A DNA stretch of 60,000 nucleotides from Roseobacter sp. GAI101 (GTDB lineage Bacteria; Pseudomonadota; Alphaproteobacteria; Rhodobacterales; Rhodobacteraceae). Position 1 is the first letter of the stretch, and every line of letters starts with the position of its first letter. The notes under the pieces are model-generated. The model ran no database searches, was not told where the DNA came from, and saw only the letters and a list, made by a program, of their open reading frames with translations. The position numbers and the translations under genes are program-made. The stretch covers positions 199,981 through 259,980 of the forward strand of contig NZ_DS999215.1 of NCBI RefSeq assembly GCF_000156335.1, given 5' to 3'. This document shows, piece after piece, positions 38,364 through 48,472 of this stretch.

Positions 38364-39835
38364 CAAAAGCCTGCGGTCTCGGGACGTTGATAAGGAATCA
38401 ATTTGTTCAGCAGACGCAGCTCGTAGGGCCCGTAGTGGAAATTTGTGGCAAACCGCCAACGCCCCGCCGTGCGCAGGATTGTTCGTTTCATCGGGCTTAG
38501 GTTTTCATCCGTGACCGTCGGGAATGTGCTGTCGATCACCAATCGGAAGTTACGCAGCTTGCGACGTATCTTTTCGGTGATCCAAGGCAGCTCTCCGTCG
38601 CGGCGCTGACAAATGCGCTGCCAGTGTTCTGATGACCATTCCTCAATCTCGGTCGGGAATACAAAACCTGCGTCTTCAGCGCTTTGCAGCATTTCACCTT
38701 CTTGCGGGACAGGCGTGTAGGAATACAGAATGATTTCCGAGCCCGGATTCATCACCTTGATCTTCTTGATGAATTCTAGCGTCTCGTCCATGTCCGTGAC
38801 CGGGTCCGGAGGGTTGCCGATAATAAATGAAAACTCGGGCACAATGTCGAATTTTCGCATCGTTTCAGCAAGTTGCAATATGCCGTTGACAGTTTGTTTG
38901 CCCCCCTTGTTCATCTTTTTCAAGGTTGCGTCAGATCCGGTTTCGGCCCCGATATAGACCATCTTCAGCCCGCTTGCCGCCATCGAAGCCCACGTTTCTT
39001 CGGAATATTTCAGCAAGGTATCGCCGCGCCCGTAAGCCCACCATTTGATCTTGTGATGCGCGATTTGATCGCAAAAAGACTTTGTGCGCGCCTCGCCCAG
39101 AAAGAAATTGTTGTCGTGGAATTCAATGGCATTCGCGCCATACTCTTCAACCAGTCGCGCAACCCCGCGCGCACCAAGATCAGGCGTTTCAGCCGACGTT
39201 TTGCCATTCACCATGCTGACAACGCCACAAAAGCCGCATTTGAACGGACAGCCAAGGCTGATGTGATGCCCGATCGTGCGCGACCCCAAGAACGTGGGCC
39301 GCATGTAAAACTCCATATCAAGAGCTTTGTAAGGGAATTCCGGCAGGGAGTTGATGTCCACAAGCTTGGACATCCTGTTTTGAATGATCTCGCCTTGTGG
39401 GTCGCGGTAGATCAGGTTGGGATAGGAAAGATCAGGCGTGCCATCCAGAACGCTTTGCAAAAACGTGCCCAGATCGCCGTTCACATATCCCTTGAGCCCG
39501 TAATCCACGGCGGGGCAGCTCATCGCGGCGCGGGGGTACATCGTGGGGAAATATCCGCCCCAGACCACAACCAGATCAGGAAAGCGACGCTTGAGCGCAA
39601 GGGTGATTTCAAATGAACTGGCAGTTTGCGGACCGGGCATGACCGTCAGGGCAAGGATACGCGCATCGGTTTGCACAACCTTATCGCTCAAGGTTTCGAT
39701 GGGATCGGCCAGATGATTGGCGTCAACGATCTCGTAGGGCAATTTCCCTTCGAATGTTGCGGCGACGGCCAGCAATGACATGGGCAAGATAGGTTTGGCA
39801 CCACTATGGCTTTTGCCGTTAACAAGCAGGATCAA
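38363..39835 (-). CDS. B12-binding-domain radical SAM enzyme 3
   Basis: 490 aa from a TTG start. It has an N-terminal cobalamin-type domain (LTVMPGPQTASSFEITLALKRRFPDLVVVWGGYFPTMYP) and LGCPFKCGFC (Cys196, Cys200, Cys203), then EFHDNNFFLGEART, MVYIGAETGSDATLKKMNKGGKQT and FSFIIGNPPDP. Its motifs differ more from enzymes 1 and 2 than those do from each other; it resembles the general B12-radical SAM group acting in lipid, hopanoid or natural-product methylation. It is embedded between glycosyltransferase and ABC exporter genes, so its substrate is probably the exported glycan or lipid. No good Shine-Dalgarno supports the TTG, so the start is unsure. Confidence 0.83.
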   Translation of the reverse strand: MILLVNGKSHSGAKPILPMSLLAVAATFEGKLPYEIVDANHLADPIETLSDKVVQTDARILALTVMPGPQTASSFEITLALKRRFPDLVVVWGGYFPTMYPRAAMSCPAVDYGLKGYVNGDLGTFLQSVLDGTPDLSYPNLIYRDPQGEIIQNRMSKLVDINSLPEFPYKALDMEFYMRPTFLGSRTIGHHISLGCPFKCGFCGVVSMVNGKTSAETPDLGARGVARLVEEYGANAIEFHDNNFFLGEARTKSFCDQIAHHKIKWWAYGRGDTLLKYSEETWASMAASGLKMVYIGAETGSDATLKKMNKGGKQTVNGILQLAETMRKFDIVPEFSFIIGNPPDPVTDMDETLEFIKKIKVMNPGSEIILYSYTPVPQEGEMLQSAEDAGFVFPTEIEEWSSEHWQRICQRRDGELPWITEKIRRKLRNFRLVIDSTFPTVTDENLSPMKRTILRTAGRWRFATNFHYGPYELRLLNKLIPYQRPETAGF

Positions 39836-39878
39836 TGTACGTTCCGATCATCTTCTATTTGTCTTGATCCCCTCAGCG

Positions 39879-41636
39879 TCACAGCTTCAGCACTCTGGTC
39901 TCGTGTGACCTTATTTCAGTCAGGGACGTCGAGGAAATATGAAAGACCCTATCCATGAGATGTGTATCGAACAACCGATGCGTTACATAAATGAAGGCCA
40001 TGTTTGGGTCCGCTTTGCGCAAGTTGGCAAGCAAGGGAACAAGATTGTCTTGGCTGATGGCGTTCAGCCCTTCGTCGCAAATAATCAGGCGGGGCCGCCG
40101 CAACAGGGCTTGGGCCAAACTGATCCGTTGACGTTCTCCGCCCGACAACCGACAGCCCCGGTCACCGACCATTGTCTCTAGCCCCTGGGGCAAGGCAGCG
40201 ACAAATTCCATCGCACCGCTAAGCCGCAGGGCATCATCAATTTCAGCGTCGGTCGCATCGTCCTGAACCCATAGCAGGTTTTGCCGGATCGTCGTATTCG
40301 CCAAGAAAGTCTGCTGCGGGATATAAGAAATCTGATTAAGGTAACCGCGCCCGGCGACAGGGGTGATGGTGTTTTCAAAATGGTTAATCTCTCCGGATTG
40401 AGGGTGATAGAGCCCCAAAGCAAGGTCGATCAACGTCGTTTTACCAGCGCCTGAAGATCCAGTGATGGCGACAAAATCACCGAACTTCACGTCCAGATTG
40501 ACGTCTCGCAATAATGGTACTTCTGGATCAAAGGCGAAGGCAACATCTTTGAAACGCATCAAACAGTCAGGATGAGAGGAGCCCTCCTGAAGGTTTTGAC
40601 AGCGTGTTGCAGGCAATTTGCCATCCCGAGCCTCAGCGCAATCACGGCCAAAGGCGCGCAAGGTGTCAAAGGCCGGCAACAAGTTCTCGATCGATTGAAC
40701 ATTCTGGTTGAACCGCTGAAGGATCGGCGTCAGCCGCGCGAGCATGAGAAGGATCAGCAACAAGAGTTCCGGCGGGGTCTGGGTCAAAAACGTGCCGACG
40801 AGCAAGAGTAGACCGGTCACCCCCGCCATCACCCCTTGAAGAAGTACACCCGTCGAAAGCTGACGGTGCTTGAAATCAAAGCTGTTGTGCTGCGACGCCT
40901 CGACAGCTTTTTCAAAAAAGAAAACATATCGGGCTTCAAGCTGCTGCGCTTTGGCCGTTTTGAGGTTCTGCAGGAATTCACTTGTAATCTTATGCAAGGC
41001 CTGGCCGGTTTCCGTCACGCCACGCCCTAAATCCCGGGCTTTGCGCATGATAGGGCGGAGCCATAGAAACAGGACCCCAATCGCTAGGGTAATTAGGACT
41101 GCAAGCACAGGCGACAGATAAACAAGGATCGCGCCGTAGCAGACCAGCAAGGTCACATCGACAAGCGCAATGCTCATCAGGGTAACGGCGGACTTCACTC
41201 TGACGATTTCGGTGATCAGGATGTTTTCGACATAGGCTTGCTTCAGTCCCGCCATGAACGACCAGCGGACCTGCGCTAGATTGCCCAACAGATCGACCCG
41301 CAACAGATCAGAAAAGTAGGTAGACAGCTTAAAGGCCGCGTCATCCCGATTTTTTGAAACAATTGCCCGCAAGATAATCATGACCACGAAAATCAAGCAA
41401 AATAGAACAAGAACCCATGGGGATGTCTGCCCTGTCCCCACCCACTGATCCAGCACGCTCGGCGGACGGTCGGCTACACTTTGCCCCCCGATCATTACGG
41501 CGAAAAAAGGAATGAACAAGGCAATGCCAGCCCCTTCCAACGCGGCAGCAAGCAGGTAGAGACAAAACAACTGGATAGATTTACGCGGAGAATAGACAAC
41601 GACCGCTTTGACAAGGTCAAAGAATACGCCCTTCAC
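39879..41636 (-). CDS. ABC exporter, fused permease-ATPase (MsbA/flippase type)
   Basis: 585 aa from the GTG at 41636, whose GTGA overlaps the upstream GT4 stop; an ATG at 41678 would overlap more. About six membrane helices (residues about 15-310) are followed by the ATPase: Walker A ITGSSGAGKTTLID, Q-loop YIPQQTFL, signature LSGGERQRISLAQAL, Walker B LIICDEGLNAIS and H-loop YVTHRLF. The D-loop is LNAIS in place of the usual SALD. As half-transporter homodimers, such proteins flip lipid-linked glycans or peptides outward across the inner membrane. It is the natural exporter for the product of the surrounding glycosyltransferase genes. Confidence 0.87.
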   Translation of the reverse strand: MKGVFFDLVKAVVVYSPRKSIQLFCLYLLAAALEGAGIALFIPFFAVMIGGQSVADRPPSVLDQWVGTGQTSPWVLVLFCLIFVVMIILRAIVSKNRDDAAFKLSTYFSDLLRVDLLGNLAQVRWSFMAGLKQAYVENILITEIVRVKSAVTLMSIALVDVTLLVCYGAILVYLSPVLAVLITLAIGVLFLWLRPIMRKARDLGRGVTETGQALHKITSEFLQNLKTAKAQQLEARYVFFFEKAVEASQHNSFDFKHRQLSTGVLLQGVMAGVTGLLLLVGTFLTQTPPELLLLILLMLARLTPILQRFNQNVQSIENLLPAFDTLRAFGRDCAEARDGKLPATRCQNLQEGSSHPDCLMRFKDVAFAFDPEVPLLRDVNLDVKFGDFVAITGSSGAGKTTLIDLALGLYHPQSGEINHFENTITPVAGRGYLNQISYIPQQTFLANTTIRQNLLWVQDDATDAEIDDALRLSGAMEFVAALPQGLETMVGDRGCRLSGGERQRISLAQALLRRPRLIICDEGLNAISQDNLVPLLANLRKADPNMAFIYVTHRLFDTHLMDRVFHISSTSLTEIRSHETRVLKL

Positions 41637-42790
41637 TGGCAAAGCTCTTGAGCGGTCGGTTTGGTCTGTGCGGGGCATCGGGTGATGTCGGTGTAAAAAC
41701 CTGACATATCTGCTGCGATATCTTTCCACCGAAAACTTCTGAGCATCCAGTCCTGCCCCCGCTGCCCCATAGCTTCAAGCGTTGAATCCGGCAGGCTCGT
41801 CGCATGAAGCAATGCGCGCGCCAAGATCTCTGGGGTATTGTCGGTCCACCATCCGGCGCTCTGGTCGATCAGCCCCGACCACGGCGTACCGGTTGCAGCG
41901 ATCACAGGGGTCCCGACGCTCAACGCCTCTGCCGCCGTTAATCCAAAGTTTTCGTTCTTTGAAGGCAGCATGAAAAGCTTGCTGTCGGCCATCACCGCAT
42001 CGCGTTCAGCGTGAAAAAGCGGGCCGCCAAAGGAGATCTGGCCAGTGGTACAAGTCGCTGCAAGCGCCTTAAGCTGGTTGATGTAGCCATTACGGTCAGG
42101 GCCGCGCAATTCAAGCGTCCAGTCGGGGCGATGGTGCGCCATATGCTTCCAAGCCGAAATCAGGTTCTCTAGACCCTTCTTCGGATCAAGCCGGCACAAA
42201 GCCAGCACCCTTTTTTTGCGCGCCGTCATAGGTCTAATGGTATTGGCATCAGCATCGACCCCGTTGCGGATGACCTGAACATGCGCTTTTGGCGCAATGC
42301 TCAACACTTCTTGTGCTTCTTCGTCACAGGTGACGTGAAAGCCGTCCGCGGCCATAAGACATTTGTGTTGGTAAAACGCCATGGCAAGGCGCTTTTTGTG
42401 TGTTGATTGCTTGAGTGCCTCAGTAGAAAGCGCTCCATGAGGCGAGATGATCAGGGACGCACCGGTGGCGCGTTTGACCTGCATGCCGGCTATGCTGGAA
42501 AACGTCCAAATGCCGTGGACGTGAATGACATCTGGTTTGAACTGCGCCAGTCGGGCGCAGATCTGGTTGGAAAATCCAAAGGTTTTGACAATTCGCTCCG
42601 AAAACGTCTGAACCTTCGCGCCGCGCCACCAATCCGGCAGCTCCTTTGGTGAGCCATTGGATATAACCCCGAAAACGCAGATTTCGTGGCCAAGTGCAGC
42701 AAGCTCTCTGGACAAGCTTTCGACAACCACCCGGACGCCGGACGCTTGGGTAAACGGTTCTGCAGTTACAAACGCGATGCGCAGCGTCAT
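41633..42790 (-). CDS. Glycosyltransferase family 4
   Basis: 385 aa. IAFVTAEPFTQASGVRVVVESLSRELAALGHEI opens the acceptor domain, and VLALCRLDPKKGLENLISAWKHM starts the donor half. LPSKNENFGLTAAEALSVGTPVIAATGTPWSGLI has the E-x7-E pair (ENFGLTAAEA). It overlaps the preceding sulfotransferase (ATGA) and the following exporter (GTGA), so the three form a tightly coupled unit. Donor unknown. Confidence 0.86.
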   Translation of the reverse strand: MTLRIAFVTAEPFTQASGVRVVVESLSRELAALGHEICVFGVISNGSPKELPDWWRGAKVQTFSERIVKTFGFSNQICARLAQFKPDVIHVHGIWTFSSIAGMQVKRATGASLIISPHGALSTEALKQSTHKKRLAMAFYQHKCLMAADGFHVTCDEEAQEVLSIAPKAHVQVIRNGVDADANTIRPMTARKKRVLALCRLDPKKGLENLISAWKHMAHHRPDWTLELRGPDRNGYINQLKALAATCTTGQISFGGPLFHAERDAVMADSKLFMLPSKNENFGLTAAEALSVGTPVIAATGTPWSGLIDQSAGWWTDNTPEILARALLHATSLPDSTLEAMGQRGQDWMLRSFRWKDIAADMSGFYTDITRCPAQTKPTAQELCQ

Positions 42791-43902
42791 ATCGTGGTCT
42801 CGGGTGACGTGATTTTGGCCTGAGGCAACAGAACGCCCGGCGAAATATAACCCGTCGCGCTCTCGCGTTGTTCGCGGATCACATCTGAAAGGAACTGCCG
42901 GTTCTTGGCGTTCAAGTCTTCGTTGCGATATATGCCCTGGGTCAGTTGATAGGGTTTGTAGGGTAGATATTTGTCCAAAATACGCTCGATAAAGAAACGG
43001 GTACTGAACCAGTATTCGATCTTTCTTCCGACCTTCCGTGCAAATGCTTTCCGCTTGTCCTGATAGGATAGACTCGAAAACTTAGACCGGTCAAATTTCT
43101 CTTTTTCGATAAGAATTTCCGATTTTTCCGGATCGAGGTCATCCAAAATCCGTTCCAAAGGCATCCTGTTGAACGAACTGAGCCCGAACACCCGGGCGAT
43201 CTTTTCCTTCAACAAAACCAGCTGCACCCCTCGGGCAGAATAAGCGACGTTCTCGCGCTTGGCTGTCGTAATTCGTGTCCGCAGCGTGGCTGTCTGGGCA
43301 TCGCTCAGCGCGAAAATGTCTTGGAACACCTCGCCCTCAGACAGCGTTTCCAAGGGCAGTAAATATACTTTTTCGAAGCGGGTAGCATACAGCGCATAAA
43401 GTCTCTGCAAGTCAAAATCATCGACGGAAAAATGCGCAAGAAGCCCTGACGCGCGAAAGGCTTTGAACCGAACGAACGCGTCTTTCTTTAAAAAGAAGTA
43501 TTCCGGAGACTTCTGCATGCCTTGTTTGAACATTTCGAGAAACAAGCTTTTCATGAGCGCTTCACCGTCGCGGATCGACAAGATAATGGTCGCGTCCTTG
43601 CCAAAAATTTCCAGGTTCCGGTCCGCAAACGCCTCCCATTCATCTGGCTGAAAGCCTACCAAGGCTTCGTTGCTGACCAAAAGCGGACCTTTGCGCAATT
43701 CAGCTTTGACCTTCGCCAGTTGGATCCCGGTTTCATCCGGCAAAAAATGTATCCGTCCCAACAGTTTTTGCAGAGATTCAGGGTTGAATGTGATGTTCTT
43801 CATCACCGAGATTTCCGGAAAGACATGCCGTTGCAACGTCGTGCTGCCGGTCTTGGGAAGTCCTACATGGATGATAAGATTGTCTTTTTGCGCCTTGCTC
43901 AT
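42787..43902 (-). CDS. Sulfotransferase-like P-loop protein
   Basis: 371 aa. LIIHVGLPKTGSTTLQRHVF (about 9-28) is the PAPS-binding loop of bacterial carbohydrate sulfotransferases. ATIILSIRDGEALMKSLFLEMF replaces the R-x-P-x-x-R-x-x-S segment, with ILSIRDG as its core, so the 3'-phosphate site differs from the sulfotransferase at 1-471. A lysine-rich C-terminal half may bind an anionic acceptor. It is first in the minus-strand operon with GT4, ABC exporter, radical SAM and two more GT4 genes, implying a sulfated glycan. Confidence 0.75.
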   Translation of the reverse strand: MSKAQKDNLIIHVGLPKTGSTTLQRHVFPEISVMKNITFNPESLQKLLGRIHFLPDETGIQLAKVKAELRKGPLLVSNEALVGFQPDEWEAFADRNLEIFGKDATIILSIRDGEALMKSLFLEMFKQGMQKSPEYFFLKKDAFVRFKAFRASGLLAHFSVDDFDLQRLYALYATRFEKVYLLPLETLSEGEVFQDIFALSDAQTATLRTRITTAKRENVAYSARGVQLVLLKEKIARVFGLSSFNRMPLERILDDLDPEKSEILIEKEKFDRSKFSSLSYQDKRKAFARKVGRKIEYWFSTRFFIERILDKYLPYKPYQLTQGIYRNEDLNAKNRQFLSDVIREQRESATGYISPGVLLPQAKITSPETTI

Positions 43903-44418
43903 TACGTGCCACTGTCAAGCATTCAAAATTAAATCGCGGATACCAGATCGCGAAATATTGTTATGTGCCGCAGAAGGCACATTCACAATGGTGTTTGGCT
44001 GTCGTTCAATCTTTTACAACCCATTAACCTCAAAAGCACGACTTTTCAGGAGTCGAATAGAGCGCTTTTGCCAAGTGAAAACGAGTTAGTCCTGAAGCGA
44101 GTAAACTCTTTTTCTGTCCCTTAAATTTGGGCTTGGCGAAAATATTTAACCAATGGAAGAGTATCACATCCGTCCAGTGTCGAACCCTTCCTGATGTGCG
44201 CGGATAAATTTTGCAATCAGGTCGGGACGTCGCAACTGGTCTCTGAGGCACGCAGGAACGCACTGCTCGAAATCTATGCCATGTACGACGGGCGCGTCCG
44301 GAACGGATCACACCTTCGCTGAGGGCCTTACTTCGGGTGGCTTTATCGCATTAGCAGAGATCTTCAGAGAGGATGTTATAGACACATTGCCAATGGCAAG
44401 ACCCCGTCACGACGGCGT
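43903..44418. other. Intergenic stretch with no recognisable gene
   Basis: It contains the upstream region of the sulfotransferase operon (including a CtrA-like box at 44013) and the downstream region of the extensin-like gene. The open frames here overlap on both strands without family likeness. Confidence 0.55.
44013..44028. promoter_or_regulatory. Candidate CtrA box upstream of the sulfotransferase operon
   Basis: TTTACAACCCATTAAC matches TTAAC-N6-TTAAC at 9 of 10 fixed positions, 111 bp before the operon's first ATG. Confidence 0.4.
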
Positions 44419-45231
44419 TCAATTTGGGCTGACGCCACTTTGCTCGCACAAACGGTATCCGCTGGGGCGCGCGATAACGTCCAGATGAAGGTGGTCGTCG
44501 TGTGAGGCGTTGGAGCCTGGCCCCAAAACTGTAGAAAAATCCAGACATGCCGATCCGCGTACCGCGTCCTGAAATGCTTCGGCCATGGACCCTTCAGCCT
44601 CGCGGGGCTCTATTGCAATGCGCGAACCGTCTTTGAACTGAAAACCCATGACGTCGAATGCATTTCCGAAAGCATGTTCCGACAGCTTTGCATCCGGCAG
44701 GTTATTGCGTCGGCGGCAGATATAGCCGGACCCGTTTTCGATGCTGGTCATAGCGCCCCGTTCAGATAAACGTTCGCTTGCCGGCAGCACGAAATCCTTC
44801 ATCCACGTCGCAACTGCTTGCGCCGTTTCGCAGCGGAGCATTGCCGGTGGTTGGATCGCCACGCCGGGGCCGACTTCGCTGACCATCAACGGGCGCAATA
44901 TGCCGCAATCCGCATCGTCTTCGGAAATCAGCGGCTCGGCCTCGCTATAGACCACGCCCATTTGGTCCAGGCGCATCAGGCATGCTTTGTAGTCGGCGTC
45001 GGTTTCGCGCAACTGGTCCCGCATGCCGGTCTTTTCAGCGTCATCCTCCGTCTCGATGACAGATTTAGGATCGGCCTTCTTCTCCGGGGGAATGACAACA
45101 TTGCCCGCATCAGTGATGCTGACGCGGTTCTGGTTCAACCGGGGCTTTGGTGACATCTCTGGTGCAAGGTCCTGTGCGATGGCGGGAAACGCCATCGCCA
45201 TCACCAAAGTTAGGAAGGCAGTGCGTGTCAT
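44419..45231 (-). CDS. Extensin-like C-terminal domain protein (periplasmic)
   Basis: 270 aa from the ATG at 45231, which overlaps the L,D-transpeptidase stop (ATGA). The signal peptide MTRTAFLTLVMAMAFPAIA leads a low-complexity linker (about 20-75), then the extensin-like domain: CGILRPLMVSEVGPGVAIQPPAMLRC, YICRRRNNLPDAKLSEHAFGNAFDVMGF and SNASHDDHLHLDV. The His and Asp residues in SEHAFGNAFDVMGF and HDDHLHLD match the D-alanyl-D-alanine carboxypeptidase/LAS metallopeptidase-like fold. Such proteins are linked to envelope integrity in alphaproteobacteria. Coupling to a YkuD enzyme supports a cell-wall role. Confidence 0.82.
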   Translation of the reverse strand: MTRTAFLTLVMAMAFPAIAQDLAPEMSPKPRLNQNRVSITDAGNVVIPPEKKADPKSVIETEDDAEKTGMRDQLRETDADYKACLMRLDQMGVVYSEAEPLISEDDADCGILRPLMVSEVGPGVAIQPPAMLRCETAQAVATWMKDFVLPASERLSERGAMTSIENGSGYICRRRNNLPDAKLSEHAFGNAFDVMGFQFKDGSRIAIEPREAEGSMAEAFQDAVRGSACLDFSTVLGPGSNASHDDHLHLDVIARPSGYRLCEQSGVSPN

Positions 45232-46178
45232 TCGACAAAGTCCACGACAACCCCCTTGCTGACCATGTGTGCCAGTTCCTTGACGTCCCAGTTTGTGAAG
45301 CGGACGCATCCGTGGCTTGAAGCACTGAAAAGCTTTGCTGGCGCGCTCGTGCCATGCAGACCGTATGTAGGTTTGGACAGATCAATCCAGACTGACCCGA
45401 CAGGCCCATTCGGCCCAGGTGGCAGCGTGAGTTCTTCTTTGACGCCATCCGCTTCGAAATTGACAGAAGGCCGGTAGCTATAGGTGGGGTCGATCGCAAC
45501 AGCGGTGACCTCCAGACTGCCTTCGGGGGATGGTGTTTCCTTGGACCCGATGGCGACCGGATAGTTCGTGAGCATATTGCCTTCTGCGTCAAACACGACC
45601 GCGCGCTGCTCCGATTTACGGATCTCGATACGGGCTCCCGCCCCTTCCAGGTCCGGTCCAGTGTCCGTGACGGTGATCGTATCCCCTTCGGCGAATGCGG
45701 CATCGGGGTTGAGAAGTTTCAGAAAATCTTCGTCCATGTGAAACCGCTCGGCCAACGCCTCGGTCACGCGGGTAAAACCGAGCATTTCCATCTTGGCCTT
45801 TTCTGCGACGTTGTCGGGAATCTCAGCTGACAGATTGCTTAGATCCTCTTGGGTCAGGGTGTAGCTCTGCAATATGGCGCCACCGTTGCTACCCCCCAGT
45901 GCGGCCCAGACCTCGGGGTCAAGAACGCCATCGACTTCTAAGCCTTCGCGCGCCTCGAACCCGCGCAGGGCGCTTTCGCTCATTCCGCCGGAATATCCGT
46001 CGATCACACCGGGCGAAATGCCGGCCTGATCCAGCAACACCTGAAGCTTGACGGTAATGGCAGACTGTCCGTTGGGGATGGCCCCATCTGTATATTGTGC
46101 CGTGTTGATGTCGTCAGCCGTCATGGCCAAAGCAGGGGCGGCCAGCATGATCGCAAGACCGGAGATAAGGGTACGCAT
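45228..46178 (-). CDS. L,D-transpeptidase (YkuD) with peptidoglycan-binding domain
   Basis: 316 aa from the ATG at 46178. Signal peptide MRTLISGLAIMLAAPALA; peptidoglycan-binding-like domain about 40-95 (ITVKLQVLLDQAGISPGVIDGYSGGMSESALRGFEAREGL); then the YkuD domain with YGLHGTSAPAKLFSASSHGCVRFTNWD, in which the SHGCVR Cys is the catalytic nucleophile and the LHG His lies upstream. It forms 3-3 cross-links or attaches proteins to peptidoglycan in the periplasm. The longer open frame upstream adds 20 residues without a better start. Confidence 0.9.
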   Translation of the reverse strand: MRTLISGLAIMLAAPALAMTADDINTAQYTDGAIPNGQSAITVKLQVLLDQAGISPGVIDGYSGGMSESALRGFEAREGLEVDGVLDPEVWAALGGSNGGAILQSYTLTQEDLSNLSAEIPDNVAEKAKMEMLGFTRVTEALAERFHMDEDFLKLLNPDAAFAEGDTITVTDTGPDLEGAGARIEIRKSEQRAVVFDAEGNMLTNYPVAIGSKETPSPEGSLEVTAVAIDPTYSYRPSVNFEADGVKEELTLPPGPNGPVGSVWIDLSKPTYGLHGTSAPAKLFSASSHGCVRFTNWDVKELAHMVSKGVVVDFVE

Positions 46179-46273
46179 TTTACAAAACTCTTTCATTAAC
46201 TCGTTCACAACGTTTGGTACCCCCAAAGGGTTCACCATATTCTTACTAGCCTGACTGAAGGAAACAGAGTTTC

Positions 46274-48472
46274 CTAAACCTCTGGCAAGTCCGGCAGTAT
46301 CTTATCAAGGGTCGCGGGATAATCGCGCACACGCACACCGGTCGCGTTGAAGATCGCGTTTGTAATTGCCGCACCTGCACCGGAAATGCCAAGTTCCCCA
46401 ACACCTTTGGACTGGATCGGATTGGCCCATTCGTCCCGTTCTTCCAGGAAGACGACGTCCAACTGCGGCACGTCCAAATTCACAGGCACATGATATTCGG
46501 CAAGGTTGTGGTTAACGATATGTCCGTCGCGGTGGTCATGTACCAGCTCTTCGGTCAGCGCGGCACCGATGCCAAAGATCATCCCGCCAAAGCATTGTGA
46601 CCGGGCGGTTTGTTCATTCAGGATACGTCCCGCCGAGAACACGCCAAGCATCCGCCGCACACGGGTTTCGCCTGTGATGCTGTTCACGGCCACTTCGGCG
46701 AAATGCGCGCCAAAACCGGCTTGCTCTACCGCATTGCTCGTTTCTCCGGGTTCGATGTGCCCTGTGGCGGTGATGTCGTTGGTCAACGTATCGGACAGGT
46801 CGCGCTGGACGTTTCCGGTCGTGATGATGCCGTCTTTCAGGGTGATGTCGGCGGCGTCTGCATCAACTAGATCGGCAATGTCATTGCGCAAACTTTGGCA
46901 CGCCAGAAACACCGCAGACCCGGCAGAACTTGCCCCCCACGACCCACCGGAACCGGCGGCCGGGGGCAGATCGGTATCGCCAAGTCTCACTGTGACGCTC
47001 TCAAGGGGCAGGCCCAACATCTCGGCCGCGATCTGCGCGAGGATGGTATAGGTACCGGTACCAATGTCTGTCATATCGGTTTCAACCGTCGCCGTCGCAT
47101 CAGCATGCAGGATAACGCGGGCTTTGGACTCAGACAGGATGTTGCCCCGTGCCGCAGATGCCACGCCCATGCCGATCAACCACTCGCCCTCCCGGACTTG
47201 GCCCGGTGTGGCCCTGCGTATTGACCAGCCGAAGTGTTCAGCCCCTTCGGTCAGGCAATCCGCAAAGCGGCGCGATGAAAACACCTTGTCGCTTTCAGGG
47301 TGCTTTTCGGGGATGTTGCGCAGGCGCAATGCGACCGGGTCGATCCCGGCCTTGTGCGCCAGTTCATCCATCGCGTTTTCCAGCGCCAACATGCCCACGG
47401 CCTCACCCGGGGCGCGCATGGACCCCGCACAAGTGCGATGCACCCGCGCGATGCGGTGTGCATAGGCGCGGTTTTTGCCTGCATAAAGAAAATGCGTGGC
47501 CAATGCGACAGGTTCGCTGAACGATTCACCGGGCAGGTTTGACACTGTCGCATCGTGACCGATAGCCGTCAGGTTGCCGTCAGCATCCGCCGCAAGCCTT
47601 AACCGCTGATGGGTGGAACTGCGCCGCATCGTGGTCTCGAAAACCTGCGGGCGGGTCATGACGACACGCACGGGGCGGTCCAGTTCCTTGGCGGCGATAG
47701 CGGCGGCTACCGCTTCGGAGGACAAGCCCAGTTTCGCGCCAAAACCACCCCCGACATAGGGGGCCAGCAATCTGACATTCGCGGGATCAATGCCCAAGGC
47801 ATCCGCTAATTCGTTCCGGTTGTATTTGAGCATCTGATAGGACCCGTGCAGCGTCAGCATGTCGCCTTCCCAGCTTGCGATTGACGCATGCGGTTCCATT
47901 GCGGCGCTGCTCTGGGACGGGGTGGTATAGGTGGCATCGATGCTCACATGTGCATCGGCCATGGCGGTCTGTACATCGCCGTGTTCAATTTGCTTGGCGT
48001 CGGGAAGGTCGAACTGCGCCGCGCCATCAAGGGGGTCGGTAACAGCCTTTTCGGCATCATAGGTGATGGCAATATTTTGGGCGGCATGTCGCGCTTGTTC
48101 AAAGGTTTCGGCCACCACCAATGCGATGGGCTGACCGAAATACGCGACATCGCGCGCGCCTTGTATCGGCGCTTCGTTCGCGGTGCCCTGCGCGGGGTTG
48201 CGCAAAAGCCGTTCGTCCGTGATCAGGGACAAGACACCCGGCATGGCACGTACTGCCGCTTCATCAATCTTTGCGACACGGCCCTTTGTGATCGTGGCAC
48301 GTACGAACACGCCGACGGCTTCGGTACCGTCACCGATTTCAGCGGCATAAGCGGCCTGCCCGGTAACTTTCAGCGGGCCATCGACACGCAATGCACCTTT
48401 GCCAAGAACGCCTTGCGCCATGCCGGATAGGACATCGGTCTGCTTTTCGTCCATTTTGTGATGCGCGTTCAT
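46274..48472 (-). CDS. Molybdenum hydroxylase large subunit (PaoC/YagR-like)
   Basis: 732 aa from the ATG at 48472, which overlaps the medium-subunit stop (ATGA). The N-terminal domain ([31 protein letters not shown]) is the aldehyde oxidase/xanthine dehydrogenase a/b hammerhead. The molybdopterin-binding part includes [44 protein letters not shown] and, near the end, [11 protein letters not shown] with the conserved catalytic Glu. The subunit holds Mo-molybdopterin cytosine dinucleotide and oxidises aldehydes or N-heterocycles. The substrate cannot be told. No PaoD-type maturation factor is adjacent. Confidence 0.87.
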   Translation of the reverse strand: MNAHHKMDEKQTDVLSGMAQGVLGKGALRVDGPLKVTGQAAYAAEIGDGTEAVGVFVRATITKGRVAKIDEAAVRAMPGVLSLITDERLLRNPAQGTANEAPIQGARDVAYFGQPIALVVAETFEQARHAAQNIAITYDAEKAVTDPLDGAAQFDLPDAKQIEHGDVQTAMADAHVSIDATYTTPSQSSAAMEPHASIASWEGDMLTLHGSYQMLKYNRNELADALGIDPANVRLLAPYVGGGFGAKLGLSSEAVAAAIAAKELDRPVRVVMTRPQVFETTMRRSSTHQRLRLAADADGNLTAIGHDATVSNLPGESFSEPVALATHFLYAGKNRAYAHRIARVHRTCAGSMRAPGEAVGMLALENAMDELAHKAGIDPVALRLRNIPEKHPESDKVFSSRRFADCLTEGAEHFGWSIRRATPGQVREGEWLIGMGVASAARGNILSESKARVILHADATATVETDMTDIGTGTYTILAQIAAEMLGLPLESVTVRLGDTDLPPAAGSGGSWGASSAGSAVFLACQSLRNDIADLVDADAADITLKDGIITTGNVQRDLSDTLTNDITATGHIEPGETSNAVEQAGFGAHFAEVAVNSITGETRVRRMLGVFSAGRILNEQTARSQCFGGMIFGIGAALTEELVHDHRDGHIVNHNLAEYHVPVNLDVPQLDVVFLEERDEWANPIQSKGVGELGISGAGAAITNAIFNATGVRVRDYPATLDKILPDLPEV

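Noticed and set aside
46260..46274. GGAAAC-AGA-GTTTCC as a terminator of the molybdenum hydroxylase operon
   Set aside because: Only six base pairs, reaching the stop codon, and no T-tract on the minus strand.
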